NCBI RefSeq assembly: GCF_000020965.1
Contig: NC_011297.1
Span: 758,387-822,386, forward strand
DNA length: 64,000 nucleotides
From: Dictyoglomus thermophilum H-6-12
GTDB taxonomy: Bacteria > Dictyoglomota > Dictyoglomia > Dictyoglomales > Dictyoglomaceae
Reading direction: 5' to 3'
The position numbers and the translations under genes were made by a program. Positions 17,150 to 25,108 of the stretch are shown one piece after another. Numbering within the stretch: the first letter of the stretch is position 1; every line of letters begins with the position of its first letter. Below the pieces are notes generated by a model, which was given only the letters and a program-made list of their open reading frames with translations, was not told the origin of the DNA and did no database searches.

Positions 17150-17521
17150 ATGACTAAGAAGCTTACCATTGAGGATCTCAAGAAAATTAAAGAAAAAGCT
17201 CAGGCTGAGCTTGAGACAAGGAGTGCTGAGGGGAAGGACAAAATAGTAGTACACATGGGTACATGTGGAATTGCGGCTGGAGCAAGAGAGACATTACTTG
17301 CAATTCTTGATGAGATAGAAAAAAGAAATTTGAAAAATGTTATAGTAACTCAAGCAGGATGTATTGGGCTTTGTGAGTATGAACCTTTAATATCTGTGGA
17401 AAAAGTAGGAGGTCCTAAGGTTTTGTATAAGCATGTTACTCCAGAGAAAGCAAGAAAAATTATTGCTCAACATATTGTTAATGGACAAGTTGTTGCTGAA
17501 GATGTTCTTTCTACAGAATAA
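17150..17521 (+). CDS. hndB: HndB-type thioredoxin-like [2Fe-2S] protein
   Basis: 123 residues from the ATG at 17150, chosen because AGGAGG lies nine bases upstream; an upstream TTG would overlap the previous gene. Cysteines sit in HMGTCGIAAG near residue 36 and in QAGCIGLCEYEPL near 73-77, the pattern of the thioredoxin-like [2Fe-2S] ferredoxins typified by HndB of Desulfovibrio. It should be an electron-transfer subunit between HndA and HndC. Confidence 0.9.
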   Translation: MTKKLTIEDLKKIKEKAQAELETRSAEGKDKIVVHMGTCGIAAGARETLLAILDEIEKRNLKNVIVTQAGCIGLCEYEPLISVEKVGGPKVLYKHVTPEKARKIIAQHIVNGQVVAEDVLSTE

Positions 17522-17555
17522 ATATAGAAACATTATAGGATAAGGAGGTTTAGAA

Positions 17556-19346
17556 ATGCCAGAAAGAGCACACATCTTAATATGCGCAGGAGCAGCATGT
17601 ATTTCAGCAGGAGAAGAAAGTTTCAAATCCGCCCTTGAGAGAGAGCTTAAAGAGGCAGGAATTTATGACGAGGTAAAGGTAATTGAGACAGGTTGTTTTG
17701 GAACCTGTGACTTAGGCCCTGTTATGGCTATTTATCCTGAAGGTACTTTTTATATTCGCTTGAAACCACAGGATGCTAAAGACATTGTGCACGAACATCT
17801 CCTTAAAGGTAGAGTAGTAGAAAGACTTCTTGTTAAGGAACCAGAACTAAAGAAATCAATTCCTACTATTGATGAATTACCATTCTTTAAGAATCAGGTA
17901 AGAATAGCACTAAGGAATGTGGGTTTTATCGATCCGTTAAATATTGAAGAGTACATTGCAAGAGATGGTTACTCCGCGCTTGCAAAAGTTCTTACGGAGA
18001 TGACACCTGAGGAAGTAATAGAAGAGGTAAAAAAATCTGGTCTTAGAGGTAGAGGTGGAGCAGGTTTTCCAACAGGTTTAAAGTGGGAGCTTGGAAAAAA
18101 AGCAAAAGGGGAAGAAAAGTATATTGTTTGTAATGCAGATGAAGGAGATCCTGGAGCCTTCATGGACAGAAGTATTATGGAGGGGGATCCTCATTCGGTA
18201 ATTGAGGGAATGCTAATTGGAGGATATGCTATTGGAGCTAAAAAGGGTTTTGTTTATATAAGAGCAGAGTATCCTCTTGCCATTAAAAGACTTACAGCAG
18301 CATTGGAACAAGCAAGAGAATATGGACTTTTAGGTGAAAATATTCTTGGAACTAATTTTTCTTTTGATATTGAGATAAGAATAGGAGCAGGAGCATTTGT
18401 ATGTGGTGAAGAGACCGCACTAATTGCCTCTATTGAAGGTAAAAGAGGAATGCCAAGGCCAAGACCTCCTTTTCCCGTTAACTCAGGGCTTTGGGGTAAG
18501 CCTACAGTGATAAACAATGTGGAGACTTGGGCAAATATCCCTCCAATAATTTTGAATGGCTCAGAGTGGTTTAGTAAATTTGGAACCGAAAAGAGTAAGG
18601 GTACAAAAGTCTTTGCCCTTGCTGGGAAAATCAACATGACTGGTCTTATCGAAGTTCCTATGGGTATCACTTTAAGAGAGGTTGTATATGATATTGGAGG
18701 AGGAATTCCTGGGGGCAAGAAATTTAAAGCAGTACAAATAGGAGGTCCAGCAGGAGGCTGTATTCCAGCGGAATATCTTGATACTCCCATTGACTATGAA
18801 TCTATTACTGCTCTTGGGGCTATAATGGGTTCGGGTGGTCTTATTGTAATGGACGAGGACAATTGTATGGTAGATGTGGCTAAGTTCTTCTTGTCCTTCA
18901 CCCAGGATGAGTCTTGTGGAAAGTGTGTACCTTGTAGGGTAGGTACAAAAAGGATGTTGGAGATTCTTGACAAGATTACTAAAGGTGAAGGGACAGAAGA
19001 GGATCTTGTAGAATTAGAACAGCTTGCATATACTGTTAGAAATACATCTTTGTGTGGTCTTGGTAAAGGAGCACCAAATCCTGTGCTTACTACTCTCAAA
19101 TACTTCAGAGATGAATATTTAGCTCATATTAGGGATAAAAAATGTCCTGCTAAAGTATGCACTGCGTTAATACATTACGAAGTAATAAGAGAAGAGTGTA
19201 GAAAGTGTTCTATTTGTTTTAGAAATTGTCCTGTTGGAGCAATCTATAAAGATGAAGATGGGACTTACGTAATAGATCAATCTAAATGTACAAAGTGTGG
19301 AATCTGTTTCCAGGTATGTCCTTTCAAAGTTATTAAGAAAGAATAA
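17556..19346 (+). CDS. hndC: NuoF/HndC-type NAD(P)H-binding flavoprotein subunit
   Basis: 596 residues, the usual length of HndC/HydB. An N-terminal thioredoxin-like [2Fe-2S] domain (about 1-85, CAGAAC and ETGCFGTCDLG) is followed by the FMN and NAD(P)H site (GRGGAGFPTG near 165, CNADEGDPGAF near 191). An SLBB region follows, then a [4Fe-4S] site (ESCGKCVPCRVGT near 453 and a cysteine near 500). Two C-terminal ferredoxin motifs close the protein (CRKCSICFRNCP near 549, CTKCGICFQVCP near 578). It oxidises or reduces NAD(P)(H) and feeds electrons to iron-sulfur partners. It is the last gene before a terminator, and no HndD/HydA catalytic subunit follows. Confidence 0.95.
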   Translation: MPERAHILICAGAACISAGEESFKSALERELKEAGIYDEVKVIETGCFGTCDLGPVMAIYPEGTFYIRLKPQDAKDIVHEHLLKGRVVERLLVKEPELKKSIPTIDELPFFKNQVRIALRNVGFIDPLNIEEYIARDGYSALAKVLTEMTPEEVIEEVKKSGLRGRGGAGFPTGLKWELGKKAKGEEKYIVCNADEGDPGAFMDRSIMEGDPHSVIEGMLIGGYAIGAKKGFVYIRAEYPLAIKRLTAALEQAREYGLLGENILGTNFSFDIEIRIGAGAFVCGEETALIASIEGKRGMPRPRPPFPVNSGLWGKPTVINNVETWANIPPIILNGSEWFSKFGTEKSKGTKVFALAGKINMTGLIEVPMGITLREVVYDIGGGIPGGKKFKAVQIGGPAGGCIPAEYLDTPIDYESITALGAIMGSGGLIVMDEDNCMVDVAKFFLSFTQDESCGKCVPCRVGTKRMLEILDKITKGEGTEEDLVELEQLAYTVRNTSLCGLGKGAPNPVLTTLKYFRDEYLAHIRDKKCPAKVCTALIHYEVIREECRKCSICFRNCPVGAIYKDEDGTYVIDQSKCTKCGICFQVCPFKVIKKE

Positions 19347-19348
19347 AT

Positions 19349-19379
19349 AGGGGGATGGCATTCCCCCCCCCTACTTTTT
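19349..19379 (+). terminator. Terminator of the hydrogenase-like operon
   Basis: GGGGGA, a short loop and TCCCCC followed by CTACTTTTTA lie just after the hndC stop. The C run is nine bases long, so the exact pairing can slide. Confidence 0.7.
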
Positions 19380-19507
19380 ATTCAAATTTTTACTTCTTTA
19401 AATTTCTAAATTTTTTAGGGATATGATCTTTTAAAAGGGGGTTAAAGATTTTCTTACATAAGGAAAAAGATTAGCTTTAGAAATTTTCTGCTAAGGGGGG
19501 ACATCTT

Positions 19508-19840
19508 ATGGAAAAAGTTAATGAGAAGGAAAAAGAATTTAGGTTTGGAGATTGGGGACCTAAGTATTTGATGAGAGGTCCTAAGCTTGAATGGGGAATT
19601 GTAAAGATTATCCCTGGTAAGGAATTGGGAGCTCATTATCATAAAGAGGTAGAGGAAATTTTTTATGTCCTTTCAGGAAAAGCAGAGATGGTAGTTGACG
19701 ATAAAATATTGGAATTAAATGTAGGAGATGCGGTAAGAATAGAACCAGGAGAAGAGCATAATATTATAAACTCTTCCGAGGATTTTTTAGCGGTCTTTAT
19801 CAAGGTCCCTTACATTCCAGAAGATAAATATACAAGGTAG
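19508..19840 (+). CDS. Small cupin-domain protein
   Basis: 110 residues forming a single cupin barrel. Motif 1 is GAHYHKEVEEIFYVLSG near residues 38-54, with two histidines and a glutamate as metal ligands. Motif 2 is GDAVRIEPGEEHNIIN near 75-90 with the fourth ligand histidine. A metal-bound sugar-binding, isomerase or dioxygenase role is possible but cannot be assigned. It stands alone after the terminator, preceded by AAGGGGGG. Xylulokinase follows but has its own promoter. Confidence 0.85.
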   Translation: MEKVNEKEKEFRFGDWGPKYLMRGPKLEWGIVKIIPGKELGAHYHKEVEEIFYVLSGKAEMVVDDKILELNVGDAVRIEPGEEHNIINSSEDFLAVFIKVPYIPEDKYTR

Positions 19841-19902
19841 GATTTAAAACTCTTAAAATTTGCCCTCTATTAAATTTTAGTTTTCTAAAAGATAATAAAA
19901 TA

Positions 19903-19930
19903 TTGACAAATAGAAAAACGTTTTTATAAA
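19903..19930 (+). promoter_or_regulatory. Xylulokinase promoter with an embedded palindrome
   Basis: TTGACA (19903-19908), a 16-base spacer and TATAAA (19925-19930). The spacer holds AAAAACGTTTTT (19914-19925), a perfect palindrome with a central CG that overlaps the -10 box. This is the style of a LacI-family or ROK sugar repressor site. Confidence 0.7.
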
Positions 19931-19968
19931 CTAAATAAAAAATCATATTGAAAAGTGGGGTGAATAAT

Positions 19969-21519
19969 TTGCTTTTAGGAGTTGATATTGGTACATCTGG
20001 CACTAAAGCTTTACTTATTGATGATGATGGAAAGGTAATTGGAAGTTCCACAGTGGAGTATCCTCTTTATACTCCTTTTCCTTCCTGGTCAGAACAAGAG
20101 CCAGAGGATTGGTGGAGGGCAACAAAAGAAGCAATACTTAATGTAATAAGCAAAACAGGTGTTTCTCCTAAATTGATTAAGGGTATAGGACTGTCTGGAC
20201 AGATGCATGGTTCGGTGTTTTTAGATGCAAAAGGAAACGTGATAAGAAGAGCAATATTATGGAATGATCAAAGAACAGCTAAACAATGCGATGAGATTGT
20301 GGAGAGAGTTGGAGGAGTAAAGAGACTTTTAGAACTAACATTAAATCTTGCTCTTACTGGATTTACAGCTCCGAAGATATTATGGCTTAGAGAGAATGAG
20401 CCAGAAAATTACTCCAAGGTCCATAAAGTATTACTTCCAAAGGACTATGTGAGATTCAGATTAACGGGAGAATATGCTTCGGATGTTTCTGACTCTTCTG
20501 GAACTTTGCTTTTTGATGTAAAGAATAGAAGATGGTCTAAAGAGATGTTGAATTTATTGGAGATTCCAGAGGAATGGATGCCTAAGGTTTATGAGTCTCC
20601 GGAAATTACTGGTACTTTATTACCTAATGTTGCTGAGGAATTAGGGCTTCCTTCTGGGATTCCTGTGGTTGGTGGTGGAGGTGACAATGCTTCTCAGGCT
20701 GTAGGTAGTGGTATTGTTAAGAGTGGTATTCTCTTTGTAAGTTTAGGAACCTCTGGGGTCATATTTGCTCATCTTGATACCCCTGAAGGAGATCCTGAGG
20801 GAAGGCTTCATACTTTTTGTCACGCTGTACCTGGTAAGTGGCATACTATGGGAGTGATGCTTTCTGCAGGTGGATCCTTTAGGTGGTTCAGAGATTCCTT
20901 TGGAGATGTAGAAATAGAACTTTCAAAGTGGACTGGGAGAGATCCTTATGAGTTTTTGACTATGGAAGCTGAAAATGTGCCTCCTGGTTCTGAAGGTTTA
21001 ATTTTCCTTCCATATCTTACGGGTGAGAGAACTCCTCATGCGGATCCTCTTGCAAAAGGAGTATTTGCTGGTATTAGTTTAAGACATAAGAAGCCATATT
21101 TTGTAAGAGCAGTCCTTGAAGGAGTTGCTTTTGGACTGAGGGACTCTTTAGAGCTTATGAAAAATCTTGGAATAGAGATGAAAGAGATAAGAGCAATTGC
21201 TGGTGGAGCAAGAAGTAAGTTGTGGAGGCAAATTCTGGCAGATGTATTTAATACTCCTATAACTACTATAAATGTAACTGAGGGTGCTGCATATGGTGCT
21301 GCCCTTCTTGCAGGAGTGGGTGTGGGAATTTACAAGAATGTAGAAGAGGCTTGTGATAGAGTTGTTAAAGTTATGAGTTTAGAGGAGCCTAATCCAGAAA
21401 GAGCAAAAATGTATGAGGAGATGTATGGATTATATAGAGAGCTTTATCCTCTTTTGAAGGATTATTATAGGAAGCTCTCTAATTTTGTTGAAAAGTATTA
21501 TTCGAACAATAAAAAATAG
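19969..21519 (+). CDS. xylB: Xylulokinase
   Basis: 516 residues of the FGGY carbohydrate kinase family. It begins at the TTG at 19969 (MLLGVDIGTSGTKAL), because GTGGGGTGA lies about 7 bases upstream and the family starts directly with this strand. SGQMHGSVFLD near residue 75 and GGGGDNASQAVG near 233 (catalytic aspartate) fit xylulokinase. The C-terminal FGGY region includes GGARSKLWRQILADV near 410. It phosphorylates D-xylulose with ATP for the pentose phosphate pathway. No xylose isomerase gene lies next to it. A hairpin terminator follows. Confidence 0.92.
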   Translation: MLLGVDIGTSGTKALLIDDDGKVIGSSTVEYPLYTPFPSWSEQEPEDWWRATKEAILNVISKTGVSPKLIKGIGLSGQMHGSVFLDAKGNVIRRAILWNDQRTAKQCDEIVERVGGVKRLLELTLNLALTGFTAPKILWLRENEPENYSKVHKVLLPKDYVRFRLTGEYASDVSDSSGTLLFDVKNRRWSKEMLNLLEIPEEWMPKVYESPEITGTLLPNVAEELGLPSGIPVVGGGGDNASQAVGSGIVKSGILFVSLGTSGVIFAHLDTPEGDPEGRLHTFCHAVPGKWHTMGVMLSAGGSFRWFRDSFGDVEIELSKWTGRDPYEFLTMEAENVPPGSEGLIFLPYLTGERTPHADPLAKGVFAGISLRHKKPYFVRAVLEGVAFGLRDSLELMKNLGIEMKEIRAIAGGARSKLWRQILADVFNTPITTINVTEGAAYGAALLAGVGVGIYKNVEEACDRVVKVMSLEEPNPERAKMYEEMYGLYRELYPLLKDYYRKLSNFVEKYYSNNKK

Positions 21520-21547
21520 TTAAAAATTTTTGATATAATTTATTCTA

Positions 21548-21581
21548 AAGGGGAGAAGATGAAAAATCTTCTCCCTTTTTT
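21548..21581 (+). terminator. Terminator after xylulokinase
   Basis: GGGAGAAGAT (21551-21560), loop, ATCTTCTCCC (21566-21575) and a run of six T. The 10-base stem is perfect. Confidence 0.85.
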
Positions 21582-21603
21582 GTTGAAAAATTTATTAATT
21601 TTA

Positions 21604-21632
21604 TTGTAATCTTTATTAGCTTGTGGTATTAT
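21604..21632 (+). promoter_or_regulatory. Promoter of the SAM synthetase-lysS operon
   Basis: TTGTAA (21604-21609), a 17-base spacer and TATTAT (21627-21632), about 40 bases before the ATG. No SAM riboswitch can be recognised in so short a leader. Confidence 0.5.
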
Positions 21633-21674
21633 TTTTTTGCTTGTTTTATTAAAAAAAGAAGGAGGATAGGAGAG

Positions 21675-22889
21675 ATGAGAAACATTGTAGTAGAAAAACT
21701 AAATTCTTTGCCAGTAGAAGAACATGGTGTGGAGCTTGTGGAAAGAAAGGGTATAGGACATCCTGATTCTATCTGCGATGCTATTATGGATCAAATTTCT
21801 GTAAATTTATCGCAAGAATATATAAGGCGTGTAGGAAATATTCTACACCATAACATTGATAAAAGTTTACTTGTAGCAGGAGAGGTTGAGAGAAAGCTTG
21901 GTGTAGGTGGCGAAGTTAAAAAACCTATGCTTCTTGTTATAGGGGACAGAGCAACTTTTGAAGTAGACGGTATAAGAATTCCTGTCGAAGAAATAGCTAT
22001 TGAGACAGCTAAGGAATGGTTTAGAAAGAATTTAAGGTTTGTTGATCCTGAAAAACATGTAAAATTCCAAGTTGAGCTCTATCCTGGCTCTCCAGAACTT
22101 ACAGATATTTTTAGAAGAAGAAAGGGCTTGCTTCCTGCTAATGATACCTCGGCTGCAGTTGGATATGCTCCTTTGACATCTACTGAAAAAATAGTATTAG
22201 AACTTGAGAGATATTTAAATTCTAAAGAATTTAAAGCTATTCATCCAGAGGTAGGAGAAGACATAAAAATAATGGCATTTAGACAGAAGAAAAATTTGCA
22301 GCTAACTATAGCAATGCCTCTAATTGATAGGTATGTAACCAGTGTGAAGGATTATTTTGAGAAAAAAGAAGTTGTAAAAGGTATTGTTGAAGATTTTGTA
22401 AGAGAAAGGGCTCAGAATTTTGAGAGCATTACTATTGATATAAATACTTTAGATGATCCAGAGAGAGGTATGGATGGTATTTATGTAAGCGTGCTTGGGA
22501 CTTCAGCAGAGGATGCAGATTCAGGGCAGGTAGGAAGAGGTAATAGAGTAAATGGGGTTATTGCTTTAAATAGACCTATGGGAACAGAGGCTGCTGCTGG
22601 GAAAAATCCTGTAAGCCATGTAGGAAAAATTTACAATATTCTTACTCATAAGATTGCCAATGAAATTTATCAAAATGTACCAGGTATTAAAGAGGTTTAT
22701 GTATGGCTTTGTAGCCAAATTGGAAAACCTATTGATCAGCCTAAGATCGCTACAGCTCAGCTTATTTTAGAAAATGGAGTTTCTATCTATGATGTAGCAA
22801 AGCCAGTAGAAGATATAATTGATCAGGAATTGGCTAACATTGAGAAGTTCTGTAACGAGCTTGCTGAGGGGAAGTATTCCGTATGGTAG
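21675..22889 (+). CDS. Archaeal-type S-adenosylmethionine synthetase
   Basis: 404 residues from the ATG at 21675, preceded by GGAGGATAGGAGAG. Longer upstream frames cross the promoter. This is the archaeal MAT family (methionine adenosyltransferase 2), not the bacterial MetK family. Diagnostic segments are [20 protein letters not shown] near residue 20, [29 protein letters not shown] near 156, and [16 protein letters not shown] near 310. It makes SAM from methionine and ATP. The lysS start overlaps its stop by 7 bases. No bacterial metK is visible in the window, so this is probably the working SAM synthetase. Confidence 0.95.
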   Translation: MRNIVVEKLNSLPVEEHGVELVERKGIGHPDSICDAIMDQISVNLSQEYIRRVGNILHHNIDKSLLVAGEVERKLGVGGEVKKPMLLVIGDRATFEVDGIRIPVEEIAIETAKEWFRKNLRFVDPEKHVKFQVELYPGSPELTDIFRRRKGLLPANDTSAAVGYAPLTSTEKIVLELERYLNSKEFKAIHPEVGEDIKIMAFRQKKNLQLTIAMPLIDRYVTSVKDYFEKKEVVKGIVEDFVRERAQNFESITIDINTLDDPERGMDGIYVSVLGTSAEDADSGQVGRGNRVNGVIALNRPMGTEAAAGKNPVSHVGKIYNILTHKIANEIYQNVPGIKEVYVWLCSQIGKPIDQPKIATAQLILENGVSIYDVAKPVEDIIDQELANIEKFCNELAEGKYSVW

Positions 22890-24457
22890 AGAAGGTGCCT
22901 CATTGGGCTGATTTAGCTGCTGAGGAGATACTACGTCTTAAAGGTAATAAAAATGTAGTAGCAACAGGAATTACTCCCTCAGGTCCCATACATCTTGGGA
23001 ACCTGAGGGAGATCCTTACTGGTGATGCTCTTTATAGAGCTCTTAAAGAAAAGGGTTCAGAGGTAGAATTTATTTATATAGCCGATACTTTTGATCCATT
23101 AAGAAAGGTATATCCATTTCTTCCTGAATCTTATGCAGAACATGTAGGAAAGCCTATATGCGAAATACCTGATCCTGAAGGTTGTCATGAAAACTATGCT
23201 GAACATTTTTTAGAGCCTTTCTTGGATGCTATTAAAGTACTGGGAATAGAACCAAAGGTAATAAAAGCTCACGAAAGCTATAAGAATGGACTGTACACAG
23301 AGATAATTGACTTGACTTTGGAAAATAATGAAAAAATAACGGAGATTCTTAATGAAATCGCAGGGAGAAATCTTGAAAAGAATTTTGTTCCTCTTCTTCC
23401 CAAATGTGAAAAATGTGGTAGGTTGAATACTACAAGCATAATTTCTTTTGATACCAGTAAACATCAGGTAGAGTATCAGTGTAAGTGTGGCCATACTGGG
23501 ATTGCCGATTACAGCAAGGGAGAAGCAAAGCTTCCCTGGAGACTTGATTGGCCTGGAAGATGGAAGATTTTTGGGGTTACAGTAGAGCCTTTTGGAAAGG
23601 ATCATGCTACTACTGGTGGGTCTTATGATACAGGTAAAGTAATTACTAAGGAGATATTTGGCTATGAGCCTCCTTATCCATTTGTATATGAATGGATATA
23701 TCTAAAAGGAAAGGGAGCAATGTCAAGTTCAAAGGGTATTGCGATTTCTATAAATGAGATATTAGAAATTCTTCCTCCCTCTTGGGTTAGGTATTTGATA
23801 TTAAGATACAAACCAGACAAACACATAGATTTTGATCCAGTAAATGGCTATATTTTATTAGCAGAAGATTATGAAAGATTAGAAAGAATTTACTATCGTT
23901 TAGAGGGTACGGAAGAAGAATGGGCTGAGCTTGCAAGAGTCTATGAGTTATCACAGGTTAAGGAAGTACCTAAGGAACCTGGTCCTCAGGTACCCTTAAG
24001 ACATCTAATCACATTGGCTCAAATTTCGCTAGGAAACAGCGAACTTCTAAAAGAAATGCTTGTGAGGAGTGGTTATGAGAAGGAACTCAGTAAATTTGAT
24101 GAAATATTGAAGAGGGTAGAATATGTTAATAACTGGCTCCAAAAATTCGCACCGTCTCAAGTAAAATTTAAGCTTCAAGAAGAAGTTCCGGAGATTGTAA
24201 AAAGTTTTTCTCCTAAAGAAAAGGAGTTTTTGAAAAAATTGTCGGAAAAAATAAAAGAAAGAGATTGGCAAGGAGACGAACTTCAAAATTTTATTTATAC
24301 TTTAGCTCAAGAATATGAAATAGAAGGAAAGAGAGCTTTTCAGTTAATATATTTGGCCTTCTTAAATCAAACATCAGGACCAAGGGCAGGTTATTTCTTA
24401 GTTTCCTTGCCCAAGGATTTTGTAGTAAAAAGGTTAGAAGAAGCAGGAACCTTATAA
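22883..24457 (+). CDS. lysS: Class I lysyl-tRNA synthetase
   Basis: 524 residues. The Rossmann signature is GITPSGPIHLGNLRE near residue 28 (the HIGH motif) and the KMSKS-like loop is GAMSSSKG near 278, so this is the class I enzyme typical of archaea and a minority of bacteria. A zinc-binding CEKC...CKCG cluster lies near 175-200. It charges tRNA-Lys. It overlaps the SAM synthetase gene and forms an operon with it. Its last codons lie inside an inverted repeat shared with the convergent pyrE gene. Confidence 0.96.
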   Translation: MVEKVPHWADLAAEEILRLKGNKNVVATGITPSGPIHLGNLREILTGDALYRALKEKGSEVEFIYIADTFDPLRKVYPFLPESYAEHVGKPICEIPDPEGCHENYAEHFLEPFLDAIKVLGIEPKVIKAHESYKNGLYTEIIDLTLENNEKITEILNEIAGRNLEKNFVPLLPKCEKCGRLNTTSIISFDTSKHQVEYQCKCGHTGIADYSKGEAKLPWRLDWPGRWKIFGVTVEPFGKDHATTGGSYDTGKVITKEIFGYEPPYPFVYEWIYLKGKGAMSSSKGIAISINEILEILPPSWVRYLILRYKPDKHIDFDPVNGYILLAEDYERLERIYYRLEGTEEEWAELARVYELSQVKEVPKEPGPQVPLRHLITLAQISLGNSELLKEMLVRSGYEKELSKFDEILKRVEYVNNWLQKFAPSQVKFKLQEEVPEIVKSFSPKEKEFLKKLSEKIKERDWQGDELQNFIYTLAQEYEIEGKRAFQLIYLAFLNQTSGPRAGYFLVSLPKDFVVKRLEEAGTL

Positions 24458-24480
24458 GCGTTATTTAAGGTTCCTGCTTC
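24440..24480. repeat. Inverted repeat spanning the ends of lysS and pyrE
   Basis: Two perfect 15-base arms (24440-24454 and 24466-24480; GAAGCAGGAACCTTA and its complement) flank an 11-base loop. One arm encodes the last residues of LysRS, the other those of PyrE, and both stop codons fall within the hairpin. There is no strong T tract on either side, so it may be a bidirectional terminator or an RNA 3'-end stabiliser. Confidence 0.8.
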
Positions 24481-25030
24481 CTGGTTTCACTAAGGGTATA
24501 CCCTCCTTACATAGAGGACATTCTTCAGGCTGGTAAGTTTCTAAGTTTAATTGAATTAGAGAGTATAAAGGTTTATCAAAGATAGGTTTACCACCACTTC
24601 TATCTACAATACAAGAAAAGGCTACCACGTCACCCCCATACTCTTTTATTAAACTAGCCACTTCTAAAGCAGATCCACCTGTGGTTACTACATCTTCACA
24701 TACCATAACCTTTTCTCCAGGTTTTACTGTAAATCCTCTTCTTAACTTCATTTTTCCTTCTTCTCTTTCTGCAAAAATCCCTCTTACTTTTAGAGCTCTT
24801 GCAAGCTCATAAGCGATAATTATCCCTCCTAAAGCAGGACCTACCACTAGATCTATTTTTAGATCTTTAGGGATTTTATTTGCTATTTCTTTTGCTATTT
24901 CTTCAGAAAGATCAGGATATTGAAGAATAAGGGCACATTGAAGATAGTTAGGACTATGAAGACCAGAGGAAAGCAGGAAGTGTCCCTCTAAAAAAGCTCC
25001 TTTTTCTTTAAATACTTCAAGCCAGTTCAT
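24461..25030 (-). CDS. pyrE: Orotate phosphoribosyltransferase
   Basis: 189 residues from the ATG at 25030 (MNWLEVFKEKGAFLEGHFLL), chosen because AAGGAG lies nine bases upstream; an in-frame TTG abuts that site. The PRPP-binding motif VMVCEDVVTTGGSALEVA lies near residue 113. HFLLSSGLHSPNYLQCA near 17 and the GPALGGIIIAYELAR loop near 65 are typical of PyrE. It makes OMP from orotate and PRPP. A cysteine-rich CPLCKEG lies near the C terminus, as in several thermophile PyrE proteins. It is monocistronic and convergent with lysS. Confidence 0.94.
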   Translation of the reverse strand: MNWLEVFKEKGAFLEGHFLLSSGLHSPNYLQCALILQYPDLSEEIAKEIANKIPKDLKIDLVVGPALGGIIIAYELARALKVRGIFAEREEGKMKLRRGFTVKPGEKVMVCEDVVTTGGSALEVASLIKEYGGDVVAFSCIVDRSGGKPIFDKPLYSLIQLNLETYQPEECPLCKEGIPLVKPGSRNLK

Positions 25031-25108
25031 AAATAACAACTCCTTTTTTGTCTTTAAAATATCACAATATCTTTTAATGGGTCAAGAAAACTTTTAATAT
25101 GTTTGATT

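Noticed and set aside
18254-18790. A 178-codon open frame on the minus strand inside hndC
   Set aside because: It is antisense to conserved NuoF sequence; its Pro/Ser/Ile-rich translation is typical of a shadow frame.
21534-21539. TATAAT just after xylulokinase
   Set aside because: It precedes a terminator hairpin and has no matching -35; the promoter at 21604-21632 explains the next gene better.
21582-21674. A SAM riboswitch before the SAM synthetase gene
   Set aside because: The leader after the likely promoter is only about 40 bases, too short for a known SAM riboswitch fold, and no characteristic core was seen.
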